A program made the translations under genes and the position numbers. Below the pieces are notes generated by a model that ran no database searches, was not told where the DNA came from, and saw only the letters and a list, made by a program, of their open reading frames with translations. A stretch of 64,000 nucleotides of DNA, taken from assembly GCF_039973015.1 (NCBI RefSeq), contig NZ_JBDWLT010000010.1, positions 248,001 to 312,000 of the forward strand, written 5' to 3'. Shown here one piece after another: positions 60,804 to 64,000 of this stretch. The DNA is from Parvibaculum sp039973015 (GTDB lineage: Bacteria > Pseudomonadota > Alphaproteobacteria > Parvibaculales > Parvibaculaceae). How positions within the stretch are numbered: position 1 is the stretch's first letter; every line of letters begins with the position of its first letter.

Positions 60804-60845
60804 AATACTGTGTTTTTAGAGTAAAACTTTACTGAATACAGTATT
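60804..60845. repeat. Perfect inverted repeat in the AT-rich gap
   Basis: AATACTGT (60804-60811) and ACAGTATT (60838-60845), 26 bases apart, with inner arms GTTTT (60812-60816) and AAAAC. A short direct repeat ACTGAATAC is superimposed (60800-60808, 60831-60839). Possible protein-binding or cruciform element. Confidence 0.6.
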
Positions 60846-60901
60846 GGTTTCTTCGCCCGGAGTGAAAATAAAGTATCCAGACAGAACTTGAGTGACGAGC
60901 C

Positions 60902-60923
60902 GGGGTAATTCGGTTATTACCCC
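60902..60923. promoter_or_regulatory. Hairpin upstream of the rhodanese gene
   Basis: GGGGTAAT (60902-60909), loop TCGGTT, ATTACCCC (60916-60923): a perfect 8-base stem about 80 bases before the rhodanese start. No T-run. Operator or leader structure. Confidence 0.55.
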
Positions 60924-61002
60924 CGTCGGACAGATGTGTCTGGAGCCGGGCTGGGGAGCCTGGCGGCGAGTTGGGGTCAGACATTCGAGCAGCGGGACAT
61001 CA

Positions 61003-61479
61003 ATGTCGGGGAAATCGGAAAACGACCAGGGCCCTGCGATCATCGGCGATCGCCCGGACAACTATGCGGGAGACGTGACGCCTGAAGAGGCTTGGCGCGT
61101 CCTTTCCGCCCGGTCCGATGCCGTCCTTGTCGATGTGCGTACGCGGGCCGAATGGTCCTTTGTCGGTGTGCCGGACCTGTCCGGCGCCGGCAAGGAGCCG
61201 GTCCTCGTGGAGTGGCAGCAATTTCCGACCATGGCGCAGAATGCGGGCTTCGCGGCGGACCTCGTCGCATTGCTCGGCGCGGCGCGGCGGGAAGCGCCGG
61301 TCTTCTTCCTGTGCCGCTCCGGCGCGCGCAGCAAGGCGGCAGCGATTGCCATGTCGCAGTCGGGCTTTGCCAGCTGTTTCAACATAGACGGCGGTTTCGA
61401 GGGGGATCTCGATGCGGCGCGCCATCGCGGCGGCCGCAACGGGTGGAAGGCGGCGAACCTTCCCTGGGTTCAGGGCTGA
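61003..61479 (+). CDS. Rhodanese-like sulfurtransferase domain protein
   Basis: 158 residues from ATG 61003; an upstream in-frame start would include the 60902 hairpin. Single rhodanese domain: DAVLVDVRTRAEWSFVGVPD and the active-site Cys loop FLCRSGARSKAAA. The Arg/Ser-rich loop favours a sulfur or thiosulfate substrate. Lies between rpsT and dnaA in the same orientation. Confidence 0.93.
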   Translation: MSGKSENDQGPAIIGDRPDNYAGDVTPEEAWRVLSARSDAVLVDVRTRAEWSFVGVPDLSGAGKEPVLVEWQQFPTMAQNAGFAADLVALLGAARREAPVFFLCRSGARSKAAAIAMSQSGFASCFNIDGGFEGDLDAARHRGGRNGWKAANLPWVQG

Positions 61480-61770
61480 CAAGCCAGACATGAAGACGGC
61501 GCGGGGTGCGCGCCTGGCGGCGGAATAGACGGGAAGGGCACGGTTCCCGTCGGTTATGGGCTAATCCCGGTGCCCGTTCGGGGCCGGAGTGAAAAGAGGC
61601 ATGACGTTTTGGACGAGGAAAACATGGTGCCATCCCCTGCAGAGAGGCGTGCACGGGAGGTTCCTGAAATCCGCTCATTTTCCGGCGTTGCTCCTGAACG
61701 GGGAACGCAGAACGGAACGGCAAACGGATCGCATGGCGGACTCCGCACAAACCGTGAAGGGGAGGGGCCG
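61480..61770. other. dnaA leader region
   Basis: 291 bases before the chosen dnaA start. An open frame runs through it from GTG 61570, but from 61624 its third codon positions are only about half G/C (25 of 48 counted), unlike the strongly G/C-ending genes here. No DnaA boxes were seen. Probably promoter and untranslated leader. Confidence 0.55.
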
Positions 61771-63225
61771 ATGCCGTCCTTAGCGCTTGCCGATCAGTGG
61801 CGCCGTGTGCGTTCGCGCCTTCAGGCGGAGTTGGGCGAGGCCACCTTCAATAGCTGGTTCAAGCAGGTCGAGCTTGTGGGTGCGGATGATGGCCGCGTTG
61901 CGCTCACCGTGCCGACGCGTTTCATCCGCAACTGGATTGCTTCGCATTATGCGGATCGCCTTGGCGAACTCTGGGCGGATGAGGATGCGGGTTATACCCG
62001 TGTCGATATCGCAGTGAGCGCCGAGGTCGCGCCGCAGCGCCGCCCCGATGCGGCGCCGGAATGTGCCGAGGCCGCGCCCCTGCGCGCCGATGAGGCGCGT
62101 GGCGCCGCGACGGCCCGGCCTGCGGCACAGCCCATGCCCCAACCCATGCCCCAGGGCTTTGAGGATGCGGGCGTCGGCGCGCCGCTCGATCCGCGCTTCA
62201 CCTTCGACGCCTTCATTGTCGGCAAGTCGAACGAGCTTGCACATGCCGCCGCGCGCCGCGTGGCAGAAGCAACCGATGTCACCTTCAATCCGCTCTTCCT
62301 CTATGGCGGTGTCGGCCTCGGCAAGACACATCTCATGCATGCCATTGCGTGGGAGATCCGCAAGCGCGATCCCGAACGGAAAGTGCTTTATCTGTCGGCC
62401 GAAAAATTCATGTACCAATTCGTCCGTGCACTGCGTTTCAAGGACACGATGGCCTTCAAGCAGCAGTTCCGTTCGGTCGATGTGCTGATGATCGACGACG
62501 TTCAGTTCATATCCGGCAAGGATTCGACGCAGGAAGAATTCTTCCACACCTTCAACGCGCTGATCGACCATAACCGTCAGGTCATCATCTCCGCGGACCG
62601 TTCGCCCTCCGATCTTGAAGGCATCGAGGAGCGTATCCGCTCGCGTCTCGGCTGGGGTCTTGCCGCCGATATTCATCCGACCGACTACGAGCTTCGTCTC
62701 GGCATTCTCCAGGCCAAGGCCGACGAGATGATGCAGCGTAACGGTCCGGTCACGATCCCCGGCGGTGTGCTCGAATTTCTGGCCCACCGCATCGTCTCCA
62801 ACGTGCGCGAGCTCGAAGGCGCCCTGAAGCGCGTCGTCGCCTATGCCTCGCTTGTCGGCCGTCCGATCACGCCGGAGATGACGCAGGAAGTGCTGCGCGA
62901 CCTGCTGCGCTCCAATGACCGCAAGGTCACCATCGAGGAGATCCAGCGCCGCGTCGCCGAATATTACAACGTGCGCCTCGCCGACATGCTCTCGGCGCGC
63001 CGCGCCCGTGCCGTGGCGAGGCCGCGTCAGGTCGCCATGTATCTTTCCAAGCAGCTCACCACCCGCTCGCTGCCCGAAATCGGCCGCAAGTTCGGGGGCC
63101 GCGACCACACCACGGTGATCCACGCGGTCCGCAAGATCGACGAGCTTCGCCAGGCCGATTCCGGCATCGAGGAAGATGTCGATTTGCTGCGCCGCATGCT
63201 CGAAGGCGGCCACGGCCCCAACTGA
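61771..63225 (+). CDS. dnaA: Chromosomal replication initiator protein DnaA
   Basis: 484 residues from ATG 61771, directly behind GGGGAGGGG (61759-61767). ATG 61624 (GAGGAAA site) and GTG 61570 would add up to 67 residues, but codon usage there looks non-coding. Domain I: ADQWRRVRSRLQAELGEATF; a Pro/Ala/Gln linker follows; AAA+ domain with Walker A LYGGVGLGKTHLMHAI and Walker B VLMIDDVQFISGK; domain IV with DNA-binding FGGRDHTTVIHAVRKID. Opens the origin for replication. Confidence 0.96.
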   Translation: MPSLALADQWRRVRSRLQAELGEATFNSWFKQVELVGADDGRVALTVPTRFIRNWIASHYADRLGELWADEDAGYTRVDIAVSAEVAPQRRPDAAPECAEAAPLRADEARGAATARPAAQPMPQPMPQGFEDAGVGAPLDPRFTFDAFIVGKSNELAHAAARRVAEATDVTFNPLFLYGGVGLGKTHLMHAIAWEIRKRDPERKVLYLSAEKFMYQFVRALRFKDTMAFKQQFRSVDVLMIDDVQFISGKDSTQEEFFHTFNALIDHNRQVIISADRSPSDLEGIEERIRSRLGWGLAADIHPTDYELRLGILQAKADEMMQRNGPVTIPGGVLEFLAHRIVSNVRELEGALKRVVAYASLVGRPITPEMTQEVLRDLLRSNDRKVTIEEIQRRVAEYYNVRLADMLSARRARAVARPRQVAMYLSKQLTTRSLPEIGRKFGGRDHTTVIHAVRKIDELRQADSGIEEDVDLLRRMLEGGHGPN

Positions 63226-63241
63226 GCGCTTTGGGAAGCCC

Positions 63242-63259
63242 CCCGCCTTCCGGGGCGGG
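63242..63259 (+). terminator. GC hairpin after dnaA
   Basis: CCCGCC (63242-63247), loop TTCCGG, GGCGGG (63254-63259), 16 bases after the dnaA stop. Without a T-run it is at most a weak terminator. Confidence 0.4.
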
Positions 63260-63365
63260 ATAGGGCTCTCTGGAGAAGCCTTGCGAATCAGGGGGTTAAT
63301 ACCCTCTGGAGCGGGCCCGGATTCGCCCCGAATCCCGTTGAAAAACGTGCATCCCCCTCGCGATC

Positions 63366-63374
63366 TGATATACT
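63366..63374 (+). promoter_or_regulatory. Extended -10 promoter candidate for dnaN
   Basis: TGATATACT: a TG one base before TATACT, the extended -10 form that can work without a -35. It would give a leader of about 290 bases before dnaN. Judged by eye. Confidence 0.4.
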
Positions 63375-63673
63375 TGGCCGTGCGAATTCTGCGGAAATCC
63401 GGCCTCGGCCGGTGCGCGTCTGAAAGGCCCCCCGGTCAGCGGATTTCGGGGGCCGTCTCGGTCGCGCTGTTCCACCCTCCTGTTCGCAGCGGTCCACGAG
63501 AACGGCGCGTCTGAGCAAGCCGCGCAATGCTCCCGGACACTCTGCAACATGGGCGGGCCGGGGCTGTTTCCGTCACGGGAATCCGTCACAAGAAAGAGCG
63601 TCCGCGCGGGGTTTCCATGCCCCTTCCGGGCCAAGTCATCAGAGAACCCAAACGGGGGGACCGAAGAGAGACC

Positions 63674-64000
63674 ATGAAGATCACGATCGAACGGGGCGCG
63701 CTGCTCAAGTCTCTCAATCATGTGCAGTCGGTTGTCGAACGCCGCAACACCATTCCAATCCTCTCCAACGTCCTCATCAAGGCCGAGGACGGTCAGTTGA
63801 GTCTGACCGCAACCGATCTCGACATCGAGGTCGTGGAAGCGATCGACGCGGATGTGGCCCAGCCGGGCGCCACCACGGCCTCCGCGCATACGCTCTACGA
63901 CATCGTGCGCAAGCTCCCCGAGGGCGCGCAGGTCGAGCTCTCGACGGGCGCCGATGAGGGCCGCCTCCAGCTCACGGCGGGCCGCTCGCGCTTTGCGCTC
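63674..64000 (+). CDS. dnaN: DNA polymerase III beta sliding clamp, 3' truncated by the window
   Basis: 109 residues are visible, with no stop before base 64000. The start (MKITIERGALLKSLNHVQSV) and ERRNTIPILSNVLI, LSLTATDLDIEVVE and LYDIVRKLPEGA are the first clamp domain. The clamp tethers DNA polymerase to DNA. dnaA followed by dnaN is the common bacterial order. Confidence 0.97.
   Translation, partial: MKITIERGALLKSLNHVQSVVERRNTIPILSNVLIKAEDGQLSLTATDLDIEVVEAIDADVAQPGATTASAHTLYDIVRKLPEGAQVELSTGADEGRLQLTAGRSRFAL

Larger units (their letters stand above)
60461..61002. other. AT-richer gap between rpsT and the rhodanese gene
   Basis: 542 bases without a convincing gene. It contains the rpsT terminator (60526-60552), then a locally AT-rich stretch (about 60716-60880), an inverted repeat (60804-60845) and a hairpin (60902-60923). 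The proximity to dnaA invites an origin reading, but I saw no TTATCCACA-type DnaA boxes. Confidence 0.6.
63226..63673. other. dnaA-dnaN intergenic region
   Basis: 448 bases with no gene I can support; open frames on both strands lack homology and ribosome sites. It has a GC hairpin just after dnaA (63242-63259) and an extended -10 element (63366-63374). No DnaA boxes seen. Confidence 0.55.

Noticed and set aside
60487..60824. Small plus-strand frames (61-94 codons) after rpsT
   Set aside because: They run across the rpsT terminator, overlap each other in different frames and have no ribosome site.
60461..61770. Calling this the replication origin
   Set aside because: No DnaA boxes of the TTATCCACA type were seen and strand skew cannot be judged from one window; kept only as a finding.
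63176..63514. 112-codon frame between dnaA and dnaN
   Set aside because: Starts inside dnaA in another frame and has no homology or ribosome site.

Overview
The window is one contiguous stretch of a GC-rich alphaproteobacterial chromosome, with coding third positions strongly G/C. The basis is gene order: glnD-murJ-trpS, nfuA-tsaB-rimI-fur-plsC-miaB-phoH-ybeY-corC-lnt-XRE-metK-trmB, rimP-nusA-ylxR-infB-rbfA-truB-rpsO-pnp, fabA-fabB-fabI beside an Irr-type regulator, mutM divergent from ubiE-ubiB-coaBC-dut, and rpsT followed by dnaA-dnaN. This resembles Hyphomicrobiales/Parvibaculum-type genomes; the genus is inference only. Both ends are cut inside genes (glnD on the left, dnaN on the right). 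I found no tRNA, rRNA, CRISPR array, insertion sequence or prophage.

Layout. 1-3994: nitrogen sensor glnD and lipid II flippase murJ. 4109-12508: an accessory block with a hybrid sensor kinase, a convergent LuxR-type response regulator and a very large repeat-rich autotransporter, placed between murJ and trpS. 12688-18561: trpS, a DUF2333 protein, a universal stress protein, Fe-S scaffold nfuA, a nitroreductase-fold reductase, tsaB, rimI and fur. 18600-27964: plsC, tRNA modification (miaB, trmB), rRNA maturation (ybeY), phoH, corC, lnt, an XRE regulator and metK. 28029-37914: the nusA-infB superoperon, preceded by an attenuator-like terminator, running through rpsO and pnp. 38612-41345 (minus): fabA, fabB and fabI, the anaerobic-type unsaturated fatty acid branch plus enoyl-ACP reductase.

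41663-44887 looks like an iron/peroxide module: an Irr-type Fur-family regulator, then rubrerythrin, a GlpC/HdrD-like Fe-S protein and a DUF3501 protein. Two similar 7-3-7 palindromes sit at the regulator and rubrerythrin promoters. 48172-51862 is an uncharacterised HxlR-controlled operon (SDR without its catalytic Tyr, DsbA/HCCA-isomerase-like protein, two tandem thioesterase paralogues). 51867-57608 (minus) carries ubiE-ubiB, then coaBC-dut-Rrf2-cysK, the last two suggesting a CymR/CysK-like cysteine circuit. 57763-64000: mutM, a small secreted protein, enoyl-CoA hydratase, rpsT, an AT-richer 540-base gap, a rhodanese, dnaA and the start of dnaN.

An unexpected recurring pattern: four genes (murJ, the 2-hydroxyacid dehydrogenase, the phasin and the enoyl-CoA hydratase) have short duplications that include their own stop codon. 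Several starts are non-ATG (tsaB, miaB, metK and coaBC are best read from TTG).
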